Shown in pieces: positions 38,597 through 38,833 of a stretch of 38,833 nt of DNA; within the stretch, counting starts at the first letter, position 1; every line of letters starts with the position of its first letter. The translations under genes and the position numbers were made by a program. The stretch spans positions 1 to 38,833 of the forward strand of contig PHEV01000011.1 in the NCBI GenBank assembly GCA_002843035.1. The letters are read 5' to 3'. The stretch is from Actinobacteria bacterium HGW-Actinobacteria-5. GTDB taxonomy: Bacteria > Actinomycetota > Actinomycetes > Propionibacteriales > Propionibacteriaceae. The notes beneath the pieces were generated by a model. That model saw only the letters and a list, made by a program, of their open reading frames with translations. It ran no database searches and was not told where the DNA came from.

Positions 38597-38625
38597 CAAC
38601 CGCGCGCGCGTCGCGGCAGATCCGG
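38597..38625. repeat. Dispersed island repeat, copy E
   Basis: CAACCGCGCGCGCG then TCGCGGCAGATCCGG. It lies between the preceding gene and the partial frame at the right edge. Confidence 0.4.
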
Positions 38626-38833
38626 ATGTTGGCGGGATTGGCGTGGCACCCTCGGTTTGTGGTCGATCAGGTGTGTGCGATCTGCGGCGGGCCGTCGGTG
38701 CGTCTGGTTTGCGATGTCTGCCTACCCGAGGAGAACCTGCGGCAGTCGGCCACCGTCCGGGTGGGCGACAAGAGGAACCCGATCACGATGCGGCTTCGTG
38801 CTGGCAGCGGACGTACCCGCACGAAGCTCGACG
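38626..38833 (+). CDS. Partial zinc-ribbon protein at the right edge
   Basis: The frame from ATG 38626 (or GTG 38659) runs off the right edge: FVVDQVCAICGGPSVRLVCD, VCLPEENLRQSATVRVGDKR. Two Cys-x2-Cys pairs, CAIC and CDVC, make a plausible zinc ribbon, as found before HNH or small regulatory domains. Nothing more can be said because the C-terminus is missing. No Shine-Dalgarno is evident. Confidence 0.4.
   Translation, partial: MLAGLAWHPRFVVDQVCAICGGPSVRLVCDVCLPEENLRQSATVRVGDKRNPITMRLRAGSGRTRTKLD

Noticed and set aside
32065-38833. Prophage or CRISPR array as explanation of the right-hand region
   Set aside because: No phage structural, integrase or terminase genes, no cas genes and no regular spacer pattern; the repeats are degenerate and far apart.

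Overview
The window is high-GC, densely coded DNA that uses GTG starts freely. It encodes menaquinone genes, a mycothiol-type DinB/maleylpyruvate-isomerase protein, a DUF3618 protein and an IolR/Cgl0158-type inositol locus. Together these point to an actinobacterium (Actinomycetota), possibly near the Propionibacteriales; I cannot place it more precisely. Several genes have a TANNNT-like -10 box exactly 6 nt before the start codon, as expected for leaderless transcripts.

Layout. (1) 1-8.3 kb: a myo-inositol catabolic locus. One minus-strand operon runs iolC, an IolJ-like aldolase, iolB, iolA (iolA cut by the left edge) and is divergent from a GntR/UTRA regulator. A second minus-strand operon runs transaldolase-like gene, iolD, TSUP permease. 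Both operon promoters carry the same palindrome (TGTCYTTACA core) at about -45, the likely operator of the GntR protein. (2) 8.4-12.9 kb: menaquinone operon menE-menA-menC-menD with overlapping or closely packed genes. (3) 13.0-14.3 kb: an orphan Flp-type pilin with a repeat-rich leader and a long terminator-like hairpin, then an exported lytic-transglycosylase-like protein. (4) 14.3-17.6 kb: dCMP deaminase, an unusual two-membrane-block histidine kinase and a LuxR-type response regulator in one operon. (5) 17.7-19.7 kb: an FMN riboswitch followed by a RibX/RibY-like riboflavin importer. (6) 19.8-23.8 kb: alanine dehydrogenase, a YtcJ-like amidohydrolase, a lipoprotein trypsin-like protease, tRNA-Lys(CUU) and a strong terminator. 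(7) 23.8-27.4 kb: a sugar ABC importer (binding protein and two permeases, no ATPase). (8) 27.4-30.2 kb: DUF3618 protein, one-Cys peroxiredoxin, two-TM/RCK potassium channel, DinB-fold protein.

An IS3-family element (30.5-31.9 kb, complete ends, orfA frameshifted) marks the start of an accessory region that looks less GC-rich. From 32 kb to the right edge there are small orphan genes. They include a frameshifted polymorphic-toxin remnant with an HNH nuclease tip coupled to a SUKH (SMI1/KNR4) immunity gene, a PH-like membrane protein, zinc-ribbon proteins, a protein with an EF-Tu-C-like barrel and several unrecognised proteins. A degenerate repeat of about 30-40 bp recurs six times between these genes. 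I read this as a degrading toxin/immunity island in which modules have been gained and lost.

The signals most worth a second look are the shared operator of the inositol operons, the dispersed repeat of the right-hand island, the unusual histidine kinase, and the pilin leader.
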